From JBFMDU01 sp034431935 (GTDB taxonomy: Bacteria; Chloroflexota; Dehalococcoidia; GIF9; JBFMDU01), in assembly GCA_034431935.1 (NCBI GenBank), contig DAOUCU010000057.1, positions 1 to 43,547 on the forward strand: a DNA stretch of 43,547 bases, read 5' to 3'. A program made the translations under genes and the position numbers. This document shows, piece after piece, positions 7,525 through 15,819 of this stretch. Every line of letters starts with the position of its first letter. The first letter of the stretch is position 1. Under the pieces are notes generated by a model. The model was not told the DNA's origin. It did not search any database and worked only from the letters and a program-made list of their open reading frames with translations.

Positions 7525-8383
7525 GACTTTTGACCGCCAGCCGGTGACCGTGGTTACCGACAGTACCAACTGCTTGCCTCCCGAACTGCTGGAACAGTAT
7601 TCAATTCGGGTTGTGCCCCTTCACCTCCTTATGGACGGCAGGGACTGCCGCGACCACCTTGACGTAAGTACAGGTGAGGTGTACCGGCTACTGGCTGATG
7701 GAGGGAAACTGCCGACGACCAGCGCTATCAACCCCGGTGAGTTCGCTCAGGTTTTCTCGGAACTTGTCACCGCATCCCGGGCGGTGCTCTACATAGCGGT
7801 ATCACGGGCGCTCAGCGCTACTTACGAATGCGCTCAGCGCGCCGCTGACATGGTCAGGAGTGATAACCCCGGTGCCCGGATTGAGGTGGTCGATAGCCGG
7901 ACATCCTGCGGCGCCATGGGGTTCGTAACGTTGGAAGCGGCACGACGGGCCGCCAGTGGTGGCTCGCTGATAGAAGCAGTCCGGCAGGCAGAAGCTCTTG
8001 TATCCCGTGTCAAATACGTGTGCGTCCGTGAGTCACTGAGATACCTGATAAGGATGGGCCGGGCGCCGGCGACGGCCGCCGAAACGCTCGATATGAGACA
8101 GATTACCGGCCTTTCTACGGATACAGGGCGCGTCCAGCTTCTCCGCAAGCTAAATCAGGATGAAGACCGCGTGGAAGCGCTTGGGGAGCTGGTAGTGGGG
8201 ATGGTCGGCGAAGGAAAGTCGGTCCATGCTATCGTGCATTTCTCCAATAACCGTGATGAGGGGGAACGACTCAAGCGTCTCATCGCACGCCGCCTAGAGT
8301 GCGCCGAACTGTATATGTCGGAGTATTCGCCGCTTATTACCTGCGCCTCCGGCCCGTTACTGGGCGTGGGTTTCTATTCCTGA
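7517..8383 (+). CDS. DegV family fatty-acid-binding protein
   Basis: 288 residues. N-terminal VTVVTDSTNCLPPELLEQYSI is diagnostic, with KLPTTSAINPGEF, the lipid-pocket VDSRTSCGAMGF region and the second-domain RYLIRMGRAP segment. DegV/FakB proteins bind a fatty acid and present it to the FakA kinase for acyl-phosphate formation. No fakA is in this window. The ATG at 7517 lies 9 bases after AGGAGGG; a GTG at 7511 is too close to that site. Its overlap with the RNase H gene points to translational coupling. Confidence 0.9.
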   Translation: MTETFDRQPVTVVTDSTNCLPPELLEQYSIRVVPLHLLMDGRDCRDHLDVSTGEVYRLLADGGKLPTTSAINPGEFAQVFSELVTASRAVLYIAVSRALSATYECAQRAADMVRSDNPGARIEVVDSRTSCGAMGFVTLEAARRAASGGSLIEAVRQAEALVSRVKYVCVRESLRYLIRMGRAPATAAETLDMRQITGLSTDTGRVQLLRKLNQDEDRVEALGELVVGMVGEGKSVHAIVHFSNNRDEGERLKRLIARRLECAELYMSEYSPLITCASGPLLGVGFYS

Positions 8384-8402
8384 GGTCGGAACGGAGTTTG
8401 TG

Positions 8403-8735
8403 ATGAAGAGATGGATTGTCATCGGTTTTTCGAACTGCAAAGACCCCCAGCGTGAGGCCGAGTTCGTCCGGTGGTACACGCAGGTGCGGCAACCCGACCT
8501 TATGAAGGCCGGGTTGGTCAAGACGGCGCGGCTCTATAAGAACGCGCGCGGTTCCGGGGAACAGCCGGCGTTTCTTGCTGTTTACGAATTAGAGGCCGAG
8601 GAGCTGTCTCCAGCCATTTCTTACCTGAGGCGGGAGACGGTAAGACTCGACCGGAGGGGGAGGGGGAGTGAGCTTCTTGACCTCGGCGAGGGTGGCGTTT
8701 ACGAAGAAATCAGCTCTATTACCAGTTCCGTCTAG
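8403..8735 (+). CDS. Small EthD/dimeric alpha-beta-barrel-like protein
   Basis: 110 residues. The pattern RWIVIGFSNCKD...EFVRWYTQVRQPDLMKAGLV...RLY resembles ferredoxin-like dimeric alpha/beta barrel (EthD/DUF4286-type) proteins, where WY...H/RxPDL marks the pocket. Such proteins are often accessory enzymes in small-molecule breakdown, but the family is functionally broad. GTG at 8400 is an alternative start one codon earlier. The stop overlaps the stop of the convergent SDR gene. Family level only; function unknown. Confidence 0.65.
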   Translation: MKRWIVIGFSNCKDPQREAEFVRWYTQVRQPDLMKAGLVKTARLYKNARGSGEQPAFLAVYELEAEELSPAISYLRRETVRLDRRGRGSELLDLGEGGVYEEISSITSSV

Positions 8736-9550
8736 AGCATGGAGTGGCCGCCGTTGACGCTAAGCGTTTGTCCGGTGATGTAACCTGCCCCGCTCGATGC
8801 CAGGAAAACAACAGCGTGGGCGACATCTTCCGGTGTGCCAAAGCGCTTGATGACATGTTCCCTCAGATATGACCGTTGGGCCTCCGGCGATTGCACGAAC
8901 TTCAGGATGCGACGGCCGTAGATTCCGGTCTCGGGGTTGAACATGCTCCCTTTGCCAGCATCTTCCTCAATGTGCGACGGAAAGACCGTGTGGGGACAGA
9001 CGGTATTGACGGTAATTCCAAATTCTCCGACTTCCCGGGCGACCGACTTGGTCAGGGCGATAACCGCCCCTTTGCAGGCGGAATATACCGGGCGTTTGTG
9101 GTCGCCGATGCGGCCGGCTTCGGAGCCGATGTTGACGATACGGCCGTATTTCCGGCTTATCATGTGGGGTAATACCGCCTGGATGCAATAAATCATCCCA
9201 GTTAGGTTAAGGTCCAGCTGATGGTTTATTGATTCCCTGCTCTGGACCATCAAAGGGCCGTCTACTGGCCGGCCTACGTTGTTCACCAGGACATCAATCT
9301 GCCCGAAGCGGGAGATGCAGGCGTCCGCCATGGTTTTCACTTCTTCGAAGCGTGTCACGTCGCACTTCAGGAAAAGCCCATTGCCACCTGCCTGCGTCAC
9401 CAAAGCCGCGGTCTTCTCCCCCTGGGCTTCATCAATATCAGCGATGGTGACGCCGGCGCCTTCCCTGGCGAAGGCAAGGGCGATACCGCGGCCGATGTTG
9501 GAAGCTCCGCCGGTCACAATGACCGCTTTGCCAGCCAGTCCGGTCTCCAT
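8732..9550 (-). CDS. Short-chain dehydrogenase/reductase (SDR)
   Basis: 272 residues, the classical SDR length. The NAD(P)-binding motif is TGGASNIGRGIALAFA, followed by ADIDEA at the end of strand 2 (an Asp that favours NAD). VNNVG, the active-site Ser in RIVNIGSEAG and YSACKGAV (Tyr and Lys) complete the catalytic set. The C-terminal VVFLASSGAGYITGQTLSVNGG is standard. Such enzymes oxidise hydroxyl groups or reduce ketones, including 3-hydroxyacyl-CoA and cyclic alcohols. It stands alone on this strand, ending convergently against the preceding gene. Substrate unknown. Confidence 0.92.
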   Translation of the reverse strand: METGLAGKAVIVTGGASNIGRGIALAFAREGAGVTIADIDEAQGEKTAALVTQAGGNGLFLKCDVTRFEEVKTMADACISRFGQIDVLVNNVGRPVDGPLMVQSRESINHQLDLNLTGMIYCIQAVLPHMISRKYGRIVNIGSEAGRIGDHKRPVYSACKGAVIALTKSVAREVGEFGITVNTVCPHTVFPSHIEEDAGKGSMFNPETGIYGRRILKFVQSPEAQRSYLREHVIKRFGTPEDVAHAVVFLASSGAGYITGQTLSVNGGHSML

Positions 9551-9682
9551 ATGGCGCTCCTTGCGGTGCTGGTACGAGATTTGTCTCCGGCTCGTGGCAG
9601 CATAGAGAGCCGGTGTGTCGTGCTCGCAAAGCTAGCATACGGCCGGAGATAGTGTCAAGAGACTGGGGGCGGGCCGGTTTGT

Positions 9683-9711
9683 TTGACCTTTGCCTGACGT
9701 TAGTGTAGATT
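9683..9711 (+). promoter_or_regulatory. Promoter of RNase P RNA
   Basis: TTGACC (9683-9688), a 17-base spacer and TAGATT (9706-9711). Seven bases downstream of the -10 is 9718, the first base of the predicted terminal helix of the RNA. Confidence 0.75.
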
Positions 9712-9717
9712 GCGATT

Positions 9718-10085
9718 GGGCCAAGCGGATGGGGTGACCGCCGCGGGCCGGCGCTTTCCTCGGAAGGTACCGGTCCGGGGAGGAAAGTCCGAGCTCCACC
9801 GGGTAGGGCGCTGGGTAACACCCAGGAGGGGCGACCCTACGGAGAGTGCAACAGAAACATACCGCCCGTAAGGGTAAGGGTGAAATGGTGAGGTAAGAGC
9901 TCACCGGCGGCCGGGCGACCGGCCGGCCGGGCAAACCCCGCCCGGAGCAAGACCCAATAGGGGGTGCGAGGACACCCGGCCTCATTCCCCGGGTTGGTCG
10001 CTTGAGCCTGACGGTAACGTCAGGCCTAGATGGATGGTCACCGCCCGTGAGGGTACAGAACTCGGCTTATACATCCACTTGGCCC
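9718..10085 (+). ncRNA. rnpB: RNase P RNA (bacterial type A-like)
   Basis: Catalytic RNA of RNase P, which trims the 5' leader of precursor tRNAs. Recognised by the conserved core: GAGGAAAGTCCGAGCTCC near 9780, ACAGAAACATACCGCC near 9850, GGTAAGGGTGAAATGGTG, and the 3' ACAGAACTCGGCTTAT (P4 partner) near 10055. The ends pair as GGGCCAAG (9718-9725) with CTTGGCCC (10078-10085), forming P1 and fixing both boundaries. Length about 368 nt fits. A dense GC-rich hairpin (GGCCGGGCGACCGGCC) sits around 9910, in the variable P12-like region. Confidence 0.95.
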
Positions 10086-10307
10086 GTTCGTTTCCAGAAC
10101 CCTGCGGAAAATTCTTAGCTTTGTAATCCTGCCGGATGAGGTCGCAAGTCTGGAGAACATTGTCCACAAGGCATAAACAAGGCAGAACACGCGGTTTCAG
10201 CGCCTCTGACCGGGCTTGATTCCCTGTCGCTGCCAGCCTAAACTTCCCGCCCGTCGTCCGCTGCGGGTCCCCAGAAACCCGCAGGACTGTTCAGGATGGA
10301 GGTGGCG

Positions 10308-10553
10308 ATGAACTCTCTTGATCCACGCTTGCGTGATTTCATTCTTTTCTGTGTTGAGAGACGCGGCAACAAATGGCCGGCGCTTTACGACGAAATGGCC
10401 AGGGTGGCCGGACAACGTCTCTACAAGGGACTGGGCTACTCCGAACTTAGACAGATGGGGCTTTCACTCAGTCTCGAAAGCGTGGATAAGACTATCGAGA
10501 TGGTGAAGCAGGCGACAGCTCCACAATCACCCCCTGCGTCACCCGGGTCGTAG
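10308..10553 (+). CDS. Hypothetical small soluble protein
   Basis: 81 residues from the ATG at 10308, chosen because GGAGGTGGCG sits immediately before it (another ATG lies 12 bases earlier without a site). The protein is mostly helical with MNSLDPRLRDFILFCVERRG, an RLYKGLGYSEL segment, then a disordered Pro-rich tail. I recognise no family. The end overlaps the end of the convergent UbiD gene by 15 bases. Good ribosome binding site and protein-like composition support it being real. Confidence 0.6.
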   Translation: MNSLDPRLRDFILFCVERRGNKWPALYDEMARVAGQRLYKGLGYSELRQMGLSLSLESVDKTIEMVKQATAPQSPPASPGS

Positions 10554-12005
10554 AAGCTCCTCGAGGAGCGTCCGCCATTTCCGGCGTACCCTGTGCTCAA
10601 GCGTCGCACCGGCCCTTGCCATCGGGTACCACTCCGCTTTCTGCCCGTAGGGACGGCAGGCATCGATAATGGCGCGGGAAGCGCGAAGCAGCCCCTGTCT
10701 CTTCTTGGTTGAAAGCGGGATGGCAGGGTCGGCCGAAGTGCTCGGGCAGTCCTTCAGGACAGTGATTGACCTGTCCGGGCTGGTGCGTGTTGCCACGGCC
10801 CACATCACCTGTTTCAAATCCGAGGGGTCGATGTCTTCATCGACCATGACGATGTAGCGGGCAGACCCGCGCGAGGCGTCCGAAGCTATACGCGCCGCCT
10901 CCATGGAATGACCGAAGTACCTCTGCTCGATCGATATTACGGTAAACAGCAGGCTACCCAGTTCTTCAGGTGCCCAGACGCCTTTAACACCGGGGATTCC
11001 GGCCCTGTCCAGGGCGGTCCAGACGCCGGCGGCCCTTCCCATTGAGAAAAGAAGGCTGTTGGTATTCGGCGGCAGCCCGGGGCTGGAGCAGGTCAGGATG
11101 GGGTGGTCGCGGTAGTAAACGGCCCTGGCCCGGACGACCGGTTCAGGGATTGTCTCTAGGCCCCGGTTAGCATAGTAGCCGTGCCACTCGCCGAACGGGC
11201 CTTCGTCGGTAAGCTCACCGGGTAGGCATTCGCCTTCGACCACGATTTCGGCAGTGGCTGGCAGGGGTAAGCCGGTGTATGCGCCTTTGATGACCGTGAC
11301 CGGCCTGCCAAGGATGCCGCCGGTGAAATCGTACTCGGAGATACCTTCCGGGACCCGGATGCCGGCGGCAAAATGCAGTCCCGGCTCCATGCCGATGGCA
11401 ATGGCTACCGGCATGGGCGTTCGGCGTGCCTGATACTTTTGATAGATAATCCGACCGTGCTGGTTCTCCAGCATGTGCAGAGCGAGGCGCCGCCGGTCAA
11501 CCAGCATGCAACGATAGGTGCCGAGGTTGATCCAGTCCGACTCGGGATCTCTGGTGATGACTGCGTGGTCGGTGGCAAGATAGCGGCCGCCGTCAAGTTC
11601 GTGGACCCGTGGCGAGGGGAAGATGGAGAGGTCAATCTTGGAGCCGGTCATAACGTTGTCCAGTATCGGCCCTGACCTGACAGAGACCGGCGGTGTTAAC
11701 TTGATACCCTGAGCCCTGTCTTTCCAGGCACGGACGAGTTCCAGGCGAGTTGATGATGTTCTGAGGGGCAGGCAGAGCGCCCGGGCGACCCGTCGCGGCG
11801 AGGAGAGCATGCCGAAAAGGGAGCGATGGTCAGGGTAGCCAGGGATATCCTCGAAAAGCAGGGCGGGCGCCGACTGACGGGCCTCATGATAAACGATGTC
11901 GGTTATGGCAGCCATCTCAAGTTCGGGAGAGGCGCCGCGGATACGCTTGAGTTCGCCGTCACGGGCGACCATTGTCAGCCACTGGCGCAGGTCATGGAAA
12001 TCCAT
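10539..12005 (-). CDS. UbiD family decarboxylase
   Basis: 488 residues, full length. Motifs include SRxE-like segments, the prenylated-FMN region TYRCMLVDRRRLALHM, the GIRVPEGISEYDFTGGILGRPV block, the catalytic DEGPFGEWHGYY and the acidic VMVDEDIDPSD. UbiD enzymes use prenyl-FMN to decarboxylate (or carboxylate) aromatic and unsaturated acids. They need a UbiX prenyltransferase, not in this window. It sits 11 bases after the thiamine-diphosphate enzyme and ends the operon with nitrilase, TAXI and TRAP genes. This suggests a carboxylic acid is imported and decarboxylated rather than ubiquinone synthesis. The exact substrate is unknown. Confidence 0.9.
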   Translation of the reverse strand: MDFHDLRQWLTMVARDGELKRIRGASPELEMAAITDIVYHEARQSAPALLFEDIPGYPDHRSLFGMLSSPRRVARALCLPLRTSSTRLELVRAWKDRAQGIKLTPPVSVRSGPILDNVMTGSKIDLSIFPSPRVHELDGGRYLATDHAVITRDPESDWINLGTYRCMLVDRRRLALHMLENQHGRIIYQKYQARRTPMPVAIAIGMEPGLHFAAGIRVPEGISEYDFTGGILGRPVTVIKGAYTGLPLPATAEIVVEGECLPGELTDEGPFGEWHGYYANRGLETIPEPVVRARAVYYRDHPILTCSSPGLPPNTNSLLFSMGRAAGVWTALDRAGIPGVKGVWAPEELGSLLFTVISIEQRYFGHSMEAARIASDASRGSARYIVMVDEDIDPSDLKQVMWAVATRTSPDRSITVLKDCPSTSADPAIPLSTKKRQGLLRASRAIIDACRPYGQKAEWYPMARAGATLEHRVRRKWRTLLEELLRPG

Positions 12006-12016
12006 GTGAGGTGAGT

Positions 12017-13765
12017 CTATGCTCTTGCCAGCACCACGTCAAGGACGGCCGGCTGGCCCTCGCGGACATGCCTCAAGCCATCCTTAATGGCTGTGGGCAG
12101 GCGGGCCGGATCTTCCACCTTTTCTGCCCAGGCACCGCTGGCACGGGCGAGCATAGCATAGTCCGGGCATGGCAGGAATGAGGTCGCGAGGCGCTTCGGC
12201 AGTTTGGACGAGTAGCTGTTCGGTCCGTAGGTGTTGTCCATGATGCGGTCCATCGTCAGGTACCCGCCGTTGTTGAAAATGATGTTGAGGAAAGGCGCGT
12301 CATAGTTGGCTGCCGTCCATAGAGCGGCTGTGGGATGGCCGTACAGGAAAGAGCCGTCACCGGTCAGGCAGACGACGGTACGGTCTTTCGTAGCCAGCTT
12401 GACTCCGATGGCGCAGCCCAGTCCCCAGCCGAGACTCGAACCATCGGCGCGGTACTCGGTGCCCGGCCGGGTGCGGGCAATGTGGCGGCTGGTATCGCTC
12501 CAGTAGCTGATGGCTTCGTGGACCATTACGACATCTTCGCCAATCTCCTGACCGAGGCAATAAGACAGCCACTCTGAAGCGATAGGCCGCTGTGAGGCTC
12601 TGGCCAGCGCCGATTTCCGCCACTTCTCGCGCCGCAGACCGTCTTCTTCTTTGAACCGGCTCAGGCGCTCCTGCGCGGACCGTAGCGATTCCCTGTCCAT
12701 CATTTTCTGGACGGCATCGAGCAGGGCTGGAATCGCTTTGCTTGAATCAGCCTGGATACGAATGTCGGCAGGGAAGCTGTAAGTCGGCATGTCGGCTTTG
12801 ATGGGGTCGATGTCGATGCAGACTATTTTTGCCCGCGGGGACGGCCTGGCTTGGACCGGTGCATAGGGTACGGTAGTGTCGACCGTGAGGATGACATCGG
12901 CGTCTTTGAGGTAGGGGTTTGCCGGGCTTTCCGACCATAGCGGATGGGTATTGGGAAAGTTCATGCGGATGCCCGGGGCAATGACCCTGGCAGCGACCGT
13001 TTCCGCCAGTTTGACGAAGGGGGCTATGGCCTCGGGGTGCCGGCCTACCTGGCCGGTGATGAACAGAGGGCTGCGGGCGGTGGCCAGAAGGCGAGCGGCT
13101 TCTCTCAGTGCTGATGGGTCGGCCTGGGGGCTTATGGCCGGACCGTACTTGTCCTGCGGCAGAGGGCGGACGGCCGTCATTTTCTGCATCAGCAGTTCAC
13201 GAGCGAAGGTAAGGTACACCGGACCGCATGGCTCGGTGCCCGCCACCTGGAAGGCGCGCTGGACAACGTGCTGGATGTTCTCGTTACAGCGCAGGTCGTA
13301 GTCCCACTTGACGTACTGACGGACCGGTGCTGCCTGGTCGAACTGCTCGGTGCGGAAGTCGACCAGGATACTGCGGCCTCCCGGCAGTTCGCCTTCGAAT
13401 GTCCACGGCGGCCGTCCGGCGCAGAGGACGATGCCGGCGTTACCGCGCTGGGCGTTGTGGAGGGCCCCGCCTACCTGGAGAGTGCCGAGGTCGAGGTGGA
13501 CCAGCACCACCTGAGGCTTGCCGGAAGCCATGAAGTATCCATGGGCAGTGGTCATGGCCAGCGATTCGTGCTGACACATCACCAGTTCCGGCGCCGTTCT
13601 GCCGAGATGTTTGAATCTGGCCGCGGCTTCCAGGATTGGCAGTATATCGCTTCCGGGATTGATAAAGATGTATTTGACGCCGCTGGCGTTTAGTAGTTCC
13701 AGGAATGCCTCGGCGCCGGTTTCGACCGCGATGCCATCCTGGGCGTTGCTATCAGGAGTGGTCAT
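12017..13765 (-). CDS. Thiamine-diphosphate-dependent enzyme (acetolactate synthase/benzoylformate decarboxylase-like)
   Basis: 582 residues. The N-terminal PYR domain has INPGSDILPILEA and CQHESLAMTTAHGYFMASGKP with the activating Glu. The central domain follows, and the C-terminal PP domain carries GDGSFLYGHPTAAL...NN with the metal-binding Asp and Asn. The family decarboxylates 2-oxo acids or forms acyloins; family motifs do not fix which. A longer frame extends to 13954, but the ATG at 13765, preceded by AGAGGAT and 26 bases after the TRAP gene stop, is preferred. Its place between the TRAP permease and UbiD argues for a role in breaking down the imported acid. Confidence 0.87.
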   Translation of the reverse strand: MTTPDSNAQDGIAVETGAEAFLELLNASGVKYIFINPGSDILPILEAAARFKHLGRTAPELVMCQHESLAMTTAHGYFMASGKPQVVLVHLDLGTLQVGGALHNAQRGNAGIVLCAGRPPWTFEGELPGGRSILVDFRTEQFDQAAPVRQYVKWDYDLRCNENIQHVVQRAFQVAGTEPCGPVYLTFARELLMQKMTAVRPLPQDKYGPAISPQADPSALREAARLLATARSPLFITGQVGRHPEAIAPFVKLAETVAARVIAPGIRMNFPNTHPLWSESPANPYLKDADVILTVDTTVPYAPVQARPSPRAKIVCIDIDPIKADMPTYSFPADIRIQADSSKAIPALLDAVQKMMDRESLRSAQERLSRFKEEDGLRREKWRKSALARASQRPIASEWLSYCLGQEIGEDVVMVHEAISYWSDTSRHIARTRPGTEYRADGSSLGWGLGCAIGVKLATKDRTVVCLTGDGSFLYGHPTAALWTAANYDAPFLNIIFNNGGYLTMDRIMDNTYGPNSYSSKLPKRLATSFLPCPDYAMLARASGAWAEKVEDPARLPTAIKDGLRHVREGQPAVLDVVLARA

Positions 13766-13791
13766 GGCTATCCTCTGCCTTTTTCTTCGCT

Positions 13792-15750
13792 TCAGACAGG
13801 AGCACCGCCGGCAGGTAACCGATGTCTGCGCCGATGATTCTTGAACCAGAGAAATACTAGCACCGGAATACCAATTGCGGCCCCGATAGCTGCGGTTTCC
13901 CAGTTGGGAATACCAATGAGGAATCCAGCACCGGCAAGGATGAAGCGGGACCATTGCGGCATGTTGCCTATGCCCCAGATATAGCCTTCCATCGAGCCAG
14001 CAATTAGCGTTACTCCGATCAGGCAGAAAAAGAACAGGTATGCAGTCTCCCAGTAACTTCCACCCTGCAGTATCAGGGCCGGGTTATAAACGAAGAAGAA
14101 GGGTATGAAATACACCACTATTCCCAGCCGCATTGCGGTGAGAGAGGTCTTCATCGGGGGTGCACCGGCGATGGCGGCACCAAGGAAGGCCGCGGCGGCA
14201 ACCGGAGGAGAGATCAGCGCAAGGATGGATAGGTACACGATAAAGAGGTGTACCGCAATCTGATTGAGATTTCCCGCCTTAATTACTGCCGGTGCCATGG
14301 TAATGGCAAGGAAGATATAGGCCGGAGACCCGAGGCCGGCCATGCCCATGATATAGCAGGCGACGGCACCAAGCAGGAGTAAAAGGAAGGTGTTCTGGCC
14401 GCCGATGTCGATGATGGCATTGGTCACAGCGATGATTGAGCCGGTGGAGGTCAGGCCGGAAATGATGATGCCGAGCGGCAGAATCATGACCATTGCCTGG
14501 CTGATGAGTTTGCCGATGGTAGCAATCATGGATATCAGTCTTGACGGTGTGAGCATTGTCCGTCGGCTGGTGAATGACAGAAGAATCATCAGACCGACGG
14601 AATAGAACGGGGCGCGCATTTCCCAGTTCATGTACATCAGACCCCAGGTAAGGAAAGCCAGAACCAGAAGGAAAAACCAGCCTTCTTTAAGGGTCTGCTT
14701 TGCTGACGGTATTTCCTGCGGGTTCATGCCCTTCAGCCCGGCTTTAACAGCGTAGGCATCGGTCCCCATCAGGAGGCCGTAGAAGTATAGGACCGAAGGG
14801 ATGATAGCTGAAATCGCTACCACAGCATAAGGGATAGATAGGAAAGCCGCCATGATAAAAGCCACGGCGCCCATGACCGGCGGCATGATGATGCCGCCGG
14901 TGGAAGAGCAGGCTTCGATAGCGCCGGCATAATGCGGCGGGTAGCCGATGCGTTTCATCGTAGGCACGGTGAAACTGCCGGTAGATACCACGTTGGCGGC
15001 GGCACTGCCGCTGAGGGTGCCGAAAAAGGCGCTGGCCACCACCGCAATCTTTGCCGGGCCGCCGCGGTATCGGCCCAGCAGGGCAACCGCCAGATTCAGG
15101 AAGAACTCGCCGGCCCCGGAAGCTACCAGGACTGCGGCGAAAAGCAGGAAGCCGAGGAGAAGATTGCCCATTATGTGGCCCGGAAGGCCGAGGATGCCCG
15201 AGGGGCTGTAAATGTACATGGAGATAGCCCATGGGATGGTGTAGCTCTTGCCCCAGAACATGCCGGGCATATAATCGGCAATCATGGGGTAAATGCCGAA
15301 GACAAGACACACCCCCAGAAAGACCCAGCCGGCGATGCGCCGGCCCATCTCCAGGATCAATACAACGTATAACGCTGCGGTGATAAACTGAATCGGGGTT
15401 TTGGGTGGGACCCAGCCGACCCGGTCAATCGACCATGAATTGATGAAGTAAAAGACGGGGATAGCGAAGGCCATGAAGGCCAGCAACATATCGTACCAGG
15501 GGATGCGGTTGCGGTCGGCCTGTCGTGCTTTCAGCAGGAGGAAACCGGAGGCACCGAACATGGCGAATATCAGGTAGAAGTAGGCGATATCCACCATGTG
15601 GTAATCGAAGACGGGTAGGTCCAGGATGTGGATGGTGGCGGCGCCAAGGCCAATAAGCGTGACTATCAGGAAGATGATTTTTAACGGCTTTGGGAATCTC
15701 GGGTACCTAGTAGTCTCGATATCCTCGATTTTCAGGCGTGTCTGTGGCAA
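13792..15750 (-). CDS. TRAP transporter permease, fused small and large subunits (TAXI type)
   Basis: 652 residues and many membrane segments. The N-terminal part resembles DctQ (4TM) and the C-terminal part DctM (GSAAANVVSTGSFTVPTMKRIGY, SSTGGIIMPPVMGAVAF, PPVAAAAFLGAAIAG). This 4TM/12TM fusion is typical of TAXI-type TRAP systems, which drive solute uptake with a sodium or proton gradient and a binding protein. TTG at 15750 is chosen as start: AGGAGGG lies 6 bases before it. A GTG at 15792 would lie inside a strong hairpin. The binding protein is the gene directly upstream. Confidence 0.92.
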   Translation of the reverse strand: MPQTRLKIEDIETTRYPRFPKPLKIIFLIVTLIGLGAATIHILDLPVFDYHMVDIAYFYLIFAMFGASGFLLLKARQADRNRIPWYDMLLAFMAFAIPVFYFINSWSIDRVGWVPPKTPIQFITAALYVVLILEMGRRIAGWVFLGVCLVFGIYPMIADYMPGMFWGKSYTIPWAISMYIYSPSGILGLPGHIMGNLLLGFLLFAAVLVASGAGEFFLNLAVALLGRYRGGPAKIAVVASAFFGTLSGSAAANVVSTGSFTVPTMKRIGYPPHYAGAIEACSSTGGIIMPPVMGAVAFIMAAFLSIPYAVVAISAIIPSVLYFYGLLMGTDAYAVKAGLKGMNPQEIPSAKQTLKEGWFFLLVLAFLTWGLMYMNWEMRAPFYSVGLMILLSFTSRRTMLTPSRLISMIATIGKLISQAMVMILPLGIIISGLTSTGSIIAVTNAIIDIGGQNTFLLLLLGAVACYIMGMAGLGSPAYIFLAITMAPAVIKAGNLNQIAVHLFIVYLSILALISPPVAAAAFLGAAIAGAPPMKTSLTAMRLGIVVYFIPFFFVYNPALILQGGSYWETAYLFFFCLIGVTLIAGSMEGYIWGIGNMPQWSRFILAGAGFLIGIPNWETAAIGAAIGIPVLVFLWFKNHRRRHRLPAGGAPV

Positions 15751-15780
15751 AGAGCCCTCCTGATGATGCGTGGGAGTTAT

Positions 15781-15811
15781 CTGGGGGGACACGAAAGCCG
15801 TGTCCCCCCAG
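15781..15811 (-). promoter_or_regulatory. Intercistronic hairpin between binding protein and permease
   Basis: A perfect 12-bp stem (15781-15792 with 15800-15811) with a 7-base loop, between the stop of the TAXI binding protein and the permease. There is no long T-run, so it is more likely to stabilise the upstream message or cause partial termination. This would give the binding protein excess over the permease, as is usual for such systems. Confidence 0.65.
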
Positions 15812-15819
15812 GCGCCCGA

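Noticed and set aside
9632..9985. Open frames across the RNase P RNA
   Set aside because: They overlap the conserved structural RNA and its promoter.
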